From Serinicoccus chungangensis (lineage in GTDB: Bacteria > Actinomycetota > Actinomycetes > Actinomycetales > Dermatophilaceae): a stretch of 64,000 nucleotides of DNA. Position numbers and translations under genes: made by a program. The stretch lies in NCBI RefSeq assembly GCF_001483745.1, contig NZ_LQBL01000002.1, positions 1-64,000 of the forward strand. Direction: 5' to 3'. Positions 7,237 through 16,500 of the stretch are shown here, in pieces. The notes beneath the pieces were generated by a model. The model was not told where the DNA came from and made no database searches. It saw only the letters and a list, made by a program, of their open reading frames with translations. The stretch's first letter is position 1. Every line of letters begins with the position of its first letter.

Positions 7237-8440
7237 TCCTGCTGGCCCTGGCTTCGGCCGCGGAGATACTGCCGCAACCGGTCACGCAGCTCGCGAACCC
7301 ACACCGCGGCAGCAGCACGGTCCGGCAGGTAGCAGTCGCTGGACCGCAGCAGGTACACCGTGTCCTCGGTGAGCCCGGTCTCGGCCGGGGACCCGCTGGG
7401 CGGGCACTGCCCGATGGGCCGGACGGGGTGGTGCCCGGTGGCAGGCACCCTCCGGGCGGGTCGCCGCCACCAGGCGGGAGGTCCTTCAGGAAGTCGTCGT
7501 CCCCGGTGATCGCGGCCACGATCCGGGCCGCGGTCGGCCAGTGCTGCTCGTAGTGGAACGGGTCGGCGTTGCGCTGGGTCCGGTGCGCGGCGATGGTCGG
7601 GGCCAGGTCCCGGTACCCGGGCACTTCCACCAGCGCGTCGTAGAAGAACCCGGCCGCGGTCGGCGGGTGCATCCGCTGCTCCTCGGTGCCCCAGGAGGAC
7701 CGCTGCTGGAACAGTCCCCGGGAGTCAGGACCGGCTTCGTCGCCGTAGTCGATGTTGATCAGGCTGGACTCGCCTATCGCGGTCATCACCGCGACCGACA
7801 GCTCCCCCTCATCCAAGCCACGGTCCAGCCCGGCCTGCACGATGTGACCGGCGTTGACCCGTTGCTTACCGGAGTACCCCCCCGATCTCTGGGGCATCGT
7901 CCCCCGGAGGCCGCCGGGGACGAGACCGTCTGGGTCGGGACCGGCCCGGGTTGGGCCGGCTGCCCCGGGCTACCGGGTCCTCCCCGACCGCCGGGATGCT
8001 CATCCCGGCCTCGGTCAACCACACCCGAGGGTCCGTGCTCTGCCCGTCCTGAGGGACCTCGAAGTGCAGGTGGTCCCCGGTCGAGCGGCCGGTGGGCCCT
8101 TCGATCCCGACGTGCTCGCCGGCGGCCACCTCCTGCCCCACGTTGACCCCCCGGTCCCGAAGGTGGGCGTACCGGGTGACCAGGCCACCGCCGTGGTCGA
8201 CCTCGACGTAGTTGCCGTACCCGCCGACCGTGTCCTGGGTGGACTGGGTGACCACCCCGTCCAGGACGGCCGCGACCGGCTGCCCGGGCTGGACGTGCTG
8301 GAAGTCGATGCGCCGTGCAGGCTACGCGCCCCGGTGAACGGGTCTGCCCGCCACCCGTACTCGCTGGTGGTGCGGTATCGCCCGGTCATCGGGTGCACGG
8401 CGTGCCCCGGCACCACCACCATCACCACCCCGGGTGCGAC
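7233..8440 (-). pseudogene. Frameshifted M23 peptidase / lysozyme-like conjugation lytic protein
   Basis: Four consecutive segments in alternating frames reconstruct one protein. Segment 1 ends HPMTGRYRTTSEYGWRADPF (M23 entry). After a slip near 8305 comes GIDFQHVQPG and VTRYAHLRD, ending with GDHLHFEVP (M23 metal-binding H-x-H). At a run of seven G near 7880 the frame shifts again into the lysozyme-like part (AVMTAIGESSLINIDYGD, RGLFQQRSSWGT). A last slip near 7450 leads to SPAETGLTEDTVYLLRSSDC and a stop at 7233. Intact relatives are secreted two-domain enzymes that open peptidoglycan for type IV-like transfer. Three indels in one gene, with none in 37 kb of flanking backbone, favour real decay over sequencing error. 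Confidence 0.7.
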
Positions 8441-8450
8441 CCCGGGTCCC

Positions 8451-8684
8451 GACGGGCTGGCACTGCGGGTTGTCACACCGACGGCCACCGAGCTGCACCG
8501 CTGCTGCGACGTCCGGTCCCCACGCGAGAGACATCGCGAGCCGGTGCGCGATGACCACGCGCCCCCGACCGACCCAGACCCGCCCGTGCCCCCGTCCCGC
8601 AATGGCCCCAGTCCACCAGGAGCATCCCGAACCGGGCACGGTGGCGATCTGGTCCCGGTAGCGTGCGAGCACCCCCGGGGTCAA
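8451..8684 (-). pseudogene. HNH-nuclease-like N-terminal fragment
   Basis: From ATG 8684 about 78 residues read MTPGVLARYRDQIATVPGSG, CSWWTGAIAGRGHGRVWVG, VVIAHRLAMSLAWG and RRCDNPQCQ. The C-x-W-x-G-A, A-H-R and C-D-N-P-x-C spacing is that of small HNH-type proteins (treble-clef zinc/His-Me fold). After CDNPQCQPVG the frame becomes Arg/Gly-rich noise and runs into the M23 pseudogene, so the C-terminal half is missing. It is either a deletion fusion or a cut-down zinc protein. Confidence 0.5.
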
Positions 8685-8730
8685 TGACAGCGTGACGCAG
8701 CAGATTCGCCGATACCCGCCCCACAGTGGA

Positions 8731-9108
8731 CTACTCGCCTGCCGCCGGCGGCTCGGACCTTACAGCGTTGTCCCCGGTGTCCGCGTCCCGGCCAGCAGAG
8801 CTGGCCTTGCGTGCCATTGTGCGCAGCCGTTGCGCCTGCTTAGTGCTCAGCCCATTTACGCCGCTCCACCTCACCGCTTCGTCCACGCTGAACCCCTCCC
8901 CGATCAGCCCGTCCAGCGCCTGGCCCGCCTGCTGCTCGAAGTGCTCCACGGCATCATCCCGCTGGGCCAGGGCTACCGACACGGCGACTCCCAGGTCGGC
9001 GCACCGCTTCTCCCGCGCCTTCTCCTCGGCTCGCCGCTTCTCCTGCGCCTGCACCGCGCGACGTCGCGCCGCTGCCCGCACCTGCTGCGCCCTGCTCGCC
9101 ACCATCAC
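8731..9108 (-). CDS. Coiled-coil hypothetical protein
   Basis: A 125-residue, highly charged protein. Residues 5-45 (RAQQVRAAARRRAVQAQEKR then RAEEKAREKRCADLG) form a long Ala/Arg/Glu helix likely to be a coiled coil. The second half has FEQQAGQALDGLIGEGFSVD and EAVRWSGVNGLSTKQAQRL, a HTH-like helical arrangement. There is no signal peptide. It lies just upstream of the HNH fragment on the same strand. Small charged proteins in this position are common in conjugation clusters, but no family can be named. Confidence 0.55.
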   Translation of the reverse strand: MMVASRAQQVRAAARRRAVQAQEKRRAEEKAREKRCADLGVAVSVALAQRDDAVEHFEQQAGQALDGLIGEGFSVDEAVRWSGVNGLSTKQAQRLRTMARKASSAGRDADTGDNAVRSEPPAAGE

Positions 9109-9440
9109 CCATCACGCCCTCTCACCGATCACTTCTGACACTGCTCACACCGTCCACAAGCCCGCGCCCCACTTCAACCGTCCACCTCCCCGTAACCAGC
9201 CGGACGCGCGACCCACCTGCAGCGCGCCCGGCACCCCGCCCTTGACCGCGCCCCCCAAACCGGACACACCTCTTGCACTAGCGGTTAAAGCGAGCATTAT
9301 CGCGTCAGAAGTCACACCGGCCGGGTGGTCTGCGGATTAGTAGAGACTTCGACGTCCCCCCGCGGGCCCGTTGACCAGGGACGCCTAACTAGGTGTAACG
9401 TCAGGAGCAACAATATGACTTCTACGGCAACGGCGGATGG
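9109..9440. other. Non-coding gap between divergent gene groups
   Basis: This separates the minus-strand coiled-coil gene from the plus-strand recombinase trio. No gene, tRNA or clear terminator is seen. A short frame from ATG 9415 (MTSTATADGWS, stop) ends just before the recombinase and could be a leader peptide. Promoters for both directions presumably lie here but cannot be placed. Confidence 0.35.
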
Positions 9441-10568
9441 GTGGTCCTGATGGTCGACGTGCCGGGCTCGGCAAGACTGCTCCTCGTCGCTGGGATCGCT
9501 CATTTGAACGAGGAGAGCGCCGTCTTCGAGGCCATGCTGACCGGGTGGGGACGTCAGCAGCAGTCCCGACTACTCGGGAGCAAGACGGTCTCCGACCGGG
9601 CCCGACTGGTGCGCCGGTTCACCGAGTTCGCCGACTCCTACCCGTGGGCGTGGGGACCGGGTGACGTGGAAGACTTCACTGTGTCCCTGGCCAGCGGACC
9701 CGGCGCCCGAGCACCCTCCACGATCCGCGGGTACCACCTGGCACTACGGATGTTCTGCGACTACGTCACCGACGCCCGCTACGGATGGCTGAAGGAGTGC
9801 CGCGACCGGTTCGGCGCCGTGCCCTCCCAGGTGTGCCACGAGTGGAACACGGTGGCACACCTGAACGAGTACGAGGGCCGCCCGGCGCGACGACCGTTGA
9901 CGTACTCCGAGTTGCAGGATCTCTTCGACCACCTTGACGCCCAGGTCGAACGGACCGCGTCCTCGGGCCGTAAGGGCACACTGAGCGCTTTGCGGGACGC
10001 GCAGGTCTTCAAGACGGCCTACGCGTTCGGGCTGCGTCGCAACGAGCTGTGCCGCCTGGACGTGGCCGACCTGCGACCCAACCCGCACGTGCCCCGGTGG
10101 GGCACCTACGGCTCGGTCCACGTCCGGTATGGCAAGGCCGTCCGCGGCGGTGTCCCGCGCCGCCGCACAGTCCTGGCAGTACCGGAGTTCGACTGGGCCA
10201 TCGAGGGCATGCGCCAGTGGGTGGAGCAGGCACGGCCGTTGTTCAAGGCACCCGGCCAACCCGCCCTGTGGGTGACCGAGCGGCTCTCCCGAGTCTCGCT
10301 GCGCCACCTCGACGCCCGCTTCGCCGACGTGCGCGAGCAGGTAGGCCTGGATCCGGCGCTGTCGCTTCACTGCCTGCGCCACTCCTATGTGACCCACCTG
10401 ATCGAGTTCGGCTACCCCGAACGGTTCGTCCAGGAACAGGTCGGGCACGCCTACGCCTCGACCACCGCGATCTACGCCTCGGTCAGCAACGACTTCAAGG
10501 ACAAGACGCTCAAGTCCGCACTGGCCCGCGTCTACGCACAACGCACCGATCAGGAGGACCCGTCATGA
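9441..10568 (+). CDS. Tyrosine recombinase/integrase, first gene of a three-gene module
   Basis: A 375-residue protein with the XerC/D-like two-domain plan. The N-terminal SAM-like core-binding part covers about residues 40-115 (SDRARLVRRFTEFADSY...STIRGYHLALRMFCDYV). The catalytic domain has R in FGLRRNELCRLDV, HxxR in LHCLRHSYVTHL, H in QVGHAYASTTAIY and the nucleophile Tyr in that last motif (AIYASV). All catalytic residues appear present. The start is GTG 9441 or ATG 9450. Its stop overlaps the next gene as ATGA. The site specificity is unknown, and it is distinct from the ssrA-proximal integrase at 25.5 kb, so the module may move on its own within the larger element. Confidence 0.9.
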   Translation: MVLMVDVPGSARLLLVAGIAHLNEESAVFEAMLTGWGRQQQSRLLGSKTVSDRARLVRRFTEFADSYPWAWGPGDVEDFTVSLASGPGARAPSTIRGYHLALRMFCDYVTDARYGWLKECRDRFGAVPSQVCHEWNTVAHLNEYEGRPARRPLTYSELQDLFDHLDAQVERTASSGRKGTLSALRDAQVFKTAYAFGLRRNELCRLDVADLRPNPHVPRWGTYGSVHVRYGKAVRGGVPRRRTVLAVPEFDWAIEGMRQWVEQARPLFKAPGQPALWVTERLSRVSLRHLDARFADVREQVGLDPALSLHCLRHSYVTHLIEFGYPERFVQEQVGHAYASTTAIYASVSNDFKDKTLKSALARVYAQRTDQEDPS

Positions 10569-10900
10569 CCGTCCGCACCGCCATGGGATGGCACCTGCGC
10601 CAGGTGATGGCTACCCACGGCATGTACCAGACCTCCGACCTGGTCCCGCTGCTGGCCGAACGCGGCGTGCACCTCTCCCGAGAGCACGTGTACCGGCTGG
10701 TGGCCCGGACCCCGCAACGGCTGAACATGGAGGTCCTGGCCGCCCTGTGCGACATCCTGGATTGCGAACCCAACGACCTGCTGGTCCCCACCGTCGTCGA
10801 GGACCAGACCGCAAAGACAGGAACCGGGGACAGTGGCCCAGGGATCGGTGAGCTGCGCCCGATCCGGGCCCGGGTCCGCCGCCCGCCCGAGGACCGATGA
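10565..10900 (+). CDS. HTH (XRE/Cro-like) regulator, second gene of the recombinase module
   Basis: A 111-residue protein. Residues 6-75 (WHLRQVMATHGMYQTSDLV, PLLAERGVHLSREHVYRLV, QRLNMEVLAALCDILDCEP, NDLLVP) form a five-helix XRE-type DNA-binding domain with the typical L-A-A-L-C-x-x-L-x-C-x-P-x-D-L-L ending. A charged tail follows. ATGA overlaps on both sides couple it to the upstream recombinase and the downstream zinc-ribbon protein. It probably regulates or directs the recombinase; that role is inferred from position. Confidence 0.85.
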   Translation: MTVRTAMGWHLRQVMATHGMYQTSDLVPLLAERGVHLSREHVYRLVARTPQRLNMEVLAALCDILDCEPNDLLVPTVVEDQTAKTGTGDSGPGIGELRPIRARVRRPPEDR

Positions 10901-12360
10901 GCCCACGGGCGCGGCTGCCGCGCCAGAACTGCGCACACTGCGGCCGCCATGAACGCTGCACCCGGATTGTCCTGGAGGAGGCGGTCTGCCAGCGTTGCAC
11001 CCTGCGCTTCGCCCGGACCGCCCAACCCTGCCCAGGTTGCGCGAACATCAGGGTGCTGGCCTTCTACGACGCCGACCGTCGGCCGGCGTGCGCGGCCTGC
11101 ACCGGCAACGAGGCCGTCTACGCCTGCACCGCCTGCGGGCGGGAGGACTCCCCGTGGGGCCGGCTGTGCGGGCACTGCGCACTGAAGGAGAAGACCACCG
11201 CGCTGCTGTCCGGCCCCGACGGCGGCATCCACCCGCGACTGCGGCCGGTGTACGACGCGCTGATCGGCGGGCCACGACCACAGACCACCTTGCATTGGTT
11301 CACCCGCTCCACCGGCCCGGCCACCCTGGGCGCGATGGCCCGCGGCGAGCTCGACATCTCCCACGCGACCTTCGAGGCCATGCCCGCGAGCAGGACGAAC
11401 AGCTACCTGCGCGACCTGCTCACCGCCCTGGGGGTCCTGCCGCCCTTCCACGCCGAGCTCGAGCGGGTCAGCCCGTGGCTGGAGGAGCTGCTGGGCACCC
11501 TGCCGGCCGGGCAGTCCGAGGTACTGGCCCGGTTCGCCCGCTGGCAGGTGCTGAGCAGGCTGCGCCGCCAGGAGCAGCACGGGACCCTCACCCACGGCGC
11601 GATCTCCGCAGCCCGAGCGACCATCGTCGTCACCGCCCGCTTCATGAACTGGCTCACCGAGCACGGCACGGACCTCGCCGACATCGAACAGGGTGACCTG
11701 GACCGGTTCGCCGAGGAGCACCGCGCCCGCGCCCTCGCGCTGCGACCGTTCCTGGCCTGGTGTGCCCGCACCGGCCTCGGAGGGGATCTGTCCGCGGCCA
11801 CCCGCCCCACCACGCAGCCCGCCGTCACCCTCTCCGACGAGGACAGGTGGTCGCACGTCCAGCTGCTCCTGCACGACGACACGATCCGCCTCTACGCCCG
11901 CGTCGCCGGTCTCTTCGTCCTGCTCTACGCCCAACCCCTGGCCCGGGTTTGTCGCATGCGCGCCGACCAGATCACCGTTGACGCCGTCGGCGTCACCACG
12001 GCCACGTTCGACACCTTCCCCGTCGAGCTGCCGGGCCCGCTCGACCGCCTCGTCCGCACCCACCTGACCCGTCGCGGGCAGGCCTCCTACGTCAGCCGTC
12101 CCGACACCTGGCTCTTCCCCGGCGGCATCCCGGGCAAGCACCTGGCGACGGAGAACGTCCGCGCCCAGCTCGTCGAACGCGGCATCCAGCCCATGGCCGC
12201 CCGCAACGCCGCCATGTTCCAGCTTGCTGCGAGCATGCCCACCCCGATCCTGGCAGAGGTGCTCGGCCTGGCCCCCAACACCGCCACCCGGTGGGCCGCC
12301 CTGGCCTCACGAGACTGGAGCGCCTACACCGCCCAACGCGACACCCACCTCCGACGCTGA
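10897..12360 (+). CDS. Zinc-ribbon protein with degenerate recombinase-like domain, third gene of the module
   Basis: A 487-residue protein. Residues 10-105 hold four CxxC-type knuckles (CAHCGRHERC, CQRCTLRF, CPGCANI, CAACTG, CTACGRED, CGHCALKE), suggesting several structural zinc ions and nucleic-acid binding. The remainder has a core-binding-like helical part (ARATIVVTARFMNWLTEHGT) and a catalytic-domain-like end (LFVLLYAQPLARVCRMRADQ, then ARNAAMFQLAASMPTPILAE, LGLAPNTATRW). An Arg is kept where the first catalytic Arg would be, but the HxxR and H/W positions and the Tyr are not evident. It is therefore likely an inactive recombinase-like partner. It is coupled by ATGA to the HTH gene. Confidence 0.7.
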   Translation: MSPRARLPRQNCAHCGRHERCTRIVLEEAVCQRCTLRFARTAQPCPGCANIRVLAFYDADRRPACAACTGNEAVYACTACGREDSPWGRLCGHCALKEKTTALLSGPDGGIHPRLRPVYDALIGGPRPQTTLHWFTRSTGPATLGAMARGELDISHATFEAMPASRTNSYLRDLLTALGVLPPFHAELERVSPWLEELLGTLPAGQSEVLARFARWQVLSRLRRQEQHGTLTHGAISAARATIVVTARFMNWLTEHGTDLADIEQGDLDRFAEEHRARALALRPFLAWCARTGLGGDLSAATRPTTQPAVTLSDEDRWSHVQLLLHDDTIRLYARVAGLFVLLYAQPLARVCRMRADQITVDAVGVTTATFDTFPVELPGPLDRLVRTHLTRRGQASYVSRPDTWLFPGGIPGKHLATENVRAQLVERGIQPMAARNAAMFQLAASMPTPILAEVLGLAPNTATRWAALASRDWSAYTAQRDTHLRR

Positions 12361-12400
12361 AGCTGATGACTTCCCGTTGCACCCCCGACCTCACGGACGG

Positions 12401-12434
12401 TTCAGCACAAACTGTATAGTTCAGCCCGTGCTGA
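12401..12434. promoter_or_regulatory. Candidate CmtR operator/promoter
   Basis: An inverted repeat TCAGCAC (12402-12408) and GTGCTGA (12428-12434) encloses a -10-like TATAGT (12415-12420). The GTG start codon of cmtR is inside the right arm, eight bases after the hexamer, so the transcript is probably leaderless and the repressor would cover its own start site. Confidence 0.5.
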
Positions 12435-12778
12435 CTACTTCCTCCAGGCTGGACGCGATGCATCGGATCGGCCGGGCCCTGGCAGATCCGACGCGGGCTC
12501 GGATCCTGCTGTCGCTGCTCGAACGGCCTGCCTATCCCGCTGGACTTGCCGAGGACCTCGGCCTGACGCGGCCCAACGTGTCCAACCACCTGACCTGTCT
12601 GCGCGACTGCGGCATCGTCGTGGCCGAACCGCAGGGACGACAGACCCTCTACGCGATCGCCGACCCGCACCTCACCAACGCGCTGCTCGCGCTGGTCGAG
12701 GTGACCCTCGCCGTGAACGAGGACGCCCCGTGCCTGGATCCGCAGTGCCCCGTCGCCGGCTGCGAGGTCAGCCGGTGA
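12428..12778 (+). CDS. cmtR: ArsR/SmtB-family Cd(II)/Pb(II)-sensing repressor, CmtR type
   Basis: A 116-residue winged-helix repressor. The GTG start gives MLTTSSRLDAMHRIGRALAD, matching the MLT... start of mycobacterial CmtR. The recognition region LTRPNVSNHLTCLRDCGIVV keeps the two Cys of the CmtR site (the C-L-R-x-C motif), and NEDAPCLDPQC supplies the third C-terminal Cys. These three thiolates bind Cd(II) or Pb(II) in CmtR and release DNA. It overlaps cadD by four bases (GTGA), so repressor and transporter form one operon. ATG 12458 is an unlikely alternative start. Confidence 0.9.
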   Translation: MLTTSSRLDAMHRIGRALADPTRARILLSLLERPAYPAGLAEDLGLTRPNVSNHLTCLRDCGIVVAEPQGRQTLYAIADPHLTNALLALVEVTLAVNEDAPCLDPQCPVAGCEVSR

Positions 12779-13371
12779 TCCTCACCACGGTCCTGCAGGC
12801 GATCGGGCTGTTCATGGCCACCAACATCGATGACATCATCATTCTTTCTCTGTTCTTCGCCCGAGGCGCCGGCCAACGAGGCACCACCACCCGGATCGCG
12901 CTGGGGCAGTACCTGGGGTTCGTCGGGATCCTCGGTGCTGCGCTGCTGGTCGCCTGGGGGGCCGGACTGGTCCTGCCGTCCGGCGCCATTCCCTACTTCG
13001 GGCTCATCCCCCTGGCGCTCGGTATCTGGGCGGCGTGGCAGGCATGGCGAGGCGACGGTGACGACGACGACGAGAAGGTCGAGGGCAAGAAGGTCGGCAT
13101 CCTGACTGTCGCCGCGGTCACCTTCGCCAACGGCGGAGACAACATCGGCGTCTACGTCCCGGTGTTCCTGAACGTCAGCACGGCAACCGTGGTCATCTTC
13201 TGCGTCGTGTTCCTGCTGCTCGTCGGCGTGCTGGTCCTTCTCGCCAGGTATGTCGCCACCCGCAGGCCTATCGCCGAGGTGCTCGAGCGATGGGAACACG
13301 TGCTCTTCCCGATCGTCCTGATCGGCCTCGGCATAGCCATCCTCGTCAGCGGCGGCGCATTCGGACTCTGA
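12775..13371 (+). CDS. cadD: CadD-family cadmium resistance transporter
   Basis: A 198-residue integral membrane protein from GTG 12775, overlapping cmtR. It has about five transmembrane segments. Family motifs include FMATNIDDIIILSLFFARG near the N-terminus, GQYLGFVGILGAALLVAWG, and FANGGDNIGVYVPVFLNV in the second half; the paired N-x-D-D and G-G-D-N acidic motifs lie in membrane segments and are expected to carry the cation. A cytoplasmic acidic loop (GDGDDDDEKVEGKK) separates the halves. CadD exports Cd(II) across the cytoplasmic membrane. Linkage to CmtR fits cadmium-inducible expression. Confidence 0.92.
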   Translation: MILTTVLQAIGLFMATNIDDIIILSLFFARGAGQRGTTTRIALGQYLGFVGILGAALLVAWGAGLVLPSGAIPYFGLIPLALGIWAAWQAWRGDGDDDDEKVEGKKVGILTVAAVTFANGGDNIGVYVPVFLNVSTATVVIFCVVFLLLVGVLVLLARYVATRRPIAEVLERWEHVLFPIVLIGLGIAILVSGGAFGL

Positions 13372-13553
13372 CAAACCGGGACCCTACGAAGCGCCGAACG
13401 ACGGAGCGTGACGCCTCCCATTCCGGGCGCCTGACCTGCGGGGCGTCGCCTGCTTCGGGCCAGCTATAAGGACTGGTTCGAAAGGGCTGTCCACCAGTAC
13501 TTGACGCGTCATGTTGCTGAACGCCGGTCGCGAGTCGTCGGCTTGTTCTCGGT
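13372..13553. other. Intergenic region before the relaxase, positional oriT candidate
   Basis: This is 182 non-coding bases directly upstream of the MobF relaxase. MobF systems often have oriT next to the relaxase gene. I could not find a convincing long inverted repeat or nick-site consensus, so the assignment is by position only. Confidence 0.3.
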
Positions 13554-13559
13554 GTGGCG

Positions 13560-16500
13560 ATGACCCTTCACAAGCTGACCGCGGGGTCCGGGTATGACTA
13601 CCTGACCCGGCAGGTCGCACGCCAGGACGCCACCGAGGTCGGCCACGCCGGGCTGGCCAGCTACTACACCGAACGAGGCGAGACCCCCGGGGCGTGGATG
13701 GGGTCGGGGATGACCGGAATCATCGGCCTGGAAGCCGGCGACACGGTCACGGCCAAGCACATGCAGAACCTGTTCGGCTACGGCATCCAACCCCTTGGCG
13801 AGGACGCGGCGACCCTGGCCCGCAGGGGCTCCCCCCACGTGGATGAGACCGACCTGGACCGGGTCATGCTGATGGGCCGCGCCTACCCGGTCATCGAGGG
13901 AGACCTGGGCGAGCTGCGTAAGAAGGTCGCCGGCCGGCTGGACAAGATCAACCGGGCCAAGGGGCTGCCGTCAGGGACCGCAGTCGACCTCGACACCCGC
14001 GCCAAGGTGCGCACCGAAGTAGCCACCGAGATGTTCCGGGACACCCACGGCCGGGACCCGTTGAACGAGCGTGAGCTGGCCGGTCTGATCGCCCGGGCGT
14101 CCCGCCCGTCGAGCACCGCGGTCACCGGGTATGACCTCGCGTTCTCCCCCGTCAAGAGCGTGTCCGCGCTGTGGGCGGTCGCCGACCAGGGCACCGCCGC
14201 GAAGATCGAGGTCGCCCACCAGGCCGCTGTGACTGATGCCTTGGCGTTCATCGAGAAGCACGCCCTCTTCACCCGCACCGGTACCGGCGGCGCCCGCCAG
14301 GTCGACGTCACCGGCCTGGTCGCGACAGCGTTCACGCACCGTGACTCACGGGCAGGGGACCCGGACCTGCACACCCACGTCGCGGTCGCGAACAAGGTCC
14401 AGACCCTCGACGGGAAGTGGCTCTCGATCGACGGTCGTGTCCTGTTCAAGGCGACCGTCACCGCGTCCGAGACCTACAACACCGCCCTGGAGCAGCACCT
14501 CGGCACGCTGGGCTTGCGGTTCGAGGACCGGCCCAGCGGGGACGCCCGGGCACGACCGGTCCGGGAGGTGGTCGGTGTGCCGGCCGAGCTCAACGAACGG
14601 TGGTCCTCGCGGCGTGCCGATATTGAGGCCCGCCGCGGCGTCCTGGCCCGAGAGTTCCAGGCCCGGCACTGGCGGCCACCGACCGCGGTCGAGGCGGTCA
14701 AGCTCGCTCAGCAGGCCACTCTGCAGACCCGTCAGGACAAGCACGCCCCCCGGACCCTGGCCGAGCAACGCACCCAGTGGGCCGTCCAGGCACGCCATGT
14801 CCTGGGCAGCCAGGAAGAGGTCGACCAGATGGTCGCCAACGTGCTCGCCCAAGGCCCCCGGCGGAGTTGGGTGCACCCGGGTGAGGGCTGGGTGGACCGT
14901 TACGCGGGCCATATGATCGATACGATCGCGGAGCGGCGTGGCACCTGGCAGGTGTGGCATGTGCGGGCCGAGGCGCAGCGGCTGGCCCGGTCGGTGGACG
15001 TGCCGCTGGAGCACGCGCCCGGACTGGTCGACGAGCTGGTCCACCGTGCTCTGGCGACGCACAGCATCGCCCTGGCCAAGCCGCGCGACGAGGCCGCGGT
15101 CGAGCCTGAGGTGCTGCGCCGGCGGGACGGGTCCAGCGTCTACACGGTCGCCGGGTCGCAGTTGTTCACCTCCTCGGCGATCCTGCAGGCCGAGCAGTTC
15201 CTGCTCGAGGCGGCCGGGCGCACCGGCGGCCGCGTAGCCCCCGAGACCTGCGTCGGCGTGGCTCTGCTGGAGCTGGAGGCCAACGGGGTACGGCTCAACC
15301 CCGGGCAGGCATCGTTGGTGCGGCGGATGGCGACCTCCGGGTCGCGGGTCCAGCTGGCGATCGCGCCAGCCGGCGCCGGGAAGACGACCGCGATGGCGGC
15401 GCTGACCCGGGCCTGGGAGGCCTCCGGTGGCACCGTCGTCGGGCTGGCCCCGTCCGCCGCGGCCGCCGGGCAGCTGCGGTCCCAGATCGAGGCACCCACC
15501 GACACGGCCGCGGCCCTCACCCACCACCTGGACGGAGGCCAGAGCAGCAACGGTTGGGCCCTGGCCGCGCAGATCAACCGAGGCACGTTGGTCCTCATCG
15601 ACGAGGCCGGCATGTCGGACACCCTGTCGCTGCGCACGGCGGTCGAGTACGCACTTGACCGGGGCGCCAGCGTGCGCCTGGTGGGGGACGACCAGCAGCT
15701 CGCGGCGATCGGCGCCGGCGGGGTGCTCCGCGACATCGAGGCCACCCACGGCAGCGTCCGGTTGACCGAGCTGATGCGGTTCACCGACCGCGCCGAAGGC
15801 GCCGCGTCGCTGGCCCTGCGGCAGGGGGACACCGCCGCGCTGGGGTTCTACCTGGACCAGCAGAGGGTGCACGTCGGAGACACCGGCACGATGGCCGACC
15901 AGGTCTTCGCCGCGTGGAAGGCCGACACCACCGCCGGTCGTGACTCCATCATGCTCGCCCCCACCCGCGAGCTCGCCAGCCACCTCAACCATCGGGCCCG
16001 CGCCGACAGGTTGGTCGCCGGCGGTGAGGTCCCGGTACGTACGCGCACCCTGGCCGACGGGAACCAGGCCAGCCCGGGCGACCTCATCATCACCCGCAGC
16101 AACAACCGTTCCCTGCGTACGAGCGCGACCGACTTCGTCAAGAACGGTGACCGGTGGCACATCATCCGCCTCACGCGGGGCGGCGACCTGGTCGTGCGAC
16201 ACCGGGAGACACGCCGACGCATCGTCCTACCCGCCTCCTACGTGCAGACCCACACCGAGCTGGGGTACGCCTCCACGGTGCACACCGCCCAGGGGCTGTC
16301 GGTGGACACCATGCACGGGCTCATCGGCGGGGGCGAGTCGCGGCAGCAGTTCTACACGATGATGACCCGCGGGAGAGGAGCGAACCACGCCTACCTCGAG
16401 GTCGTCGGCGACGGCGACCCGCACACCCTGATCCAGCCGCGCAACACGATCCCCCCGACCGCCACGGACATCCTCGAGAGAATCCTGGCCCGCGACGACG

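Noticed and set aside
13372-13553. Definite oriT
   Set aside because: Position fits, but no long inverted repeat or known nick consensus could be shown.
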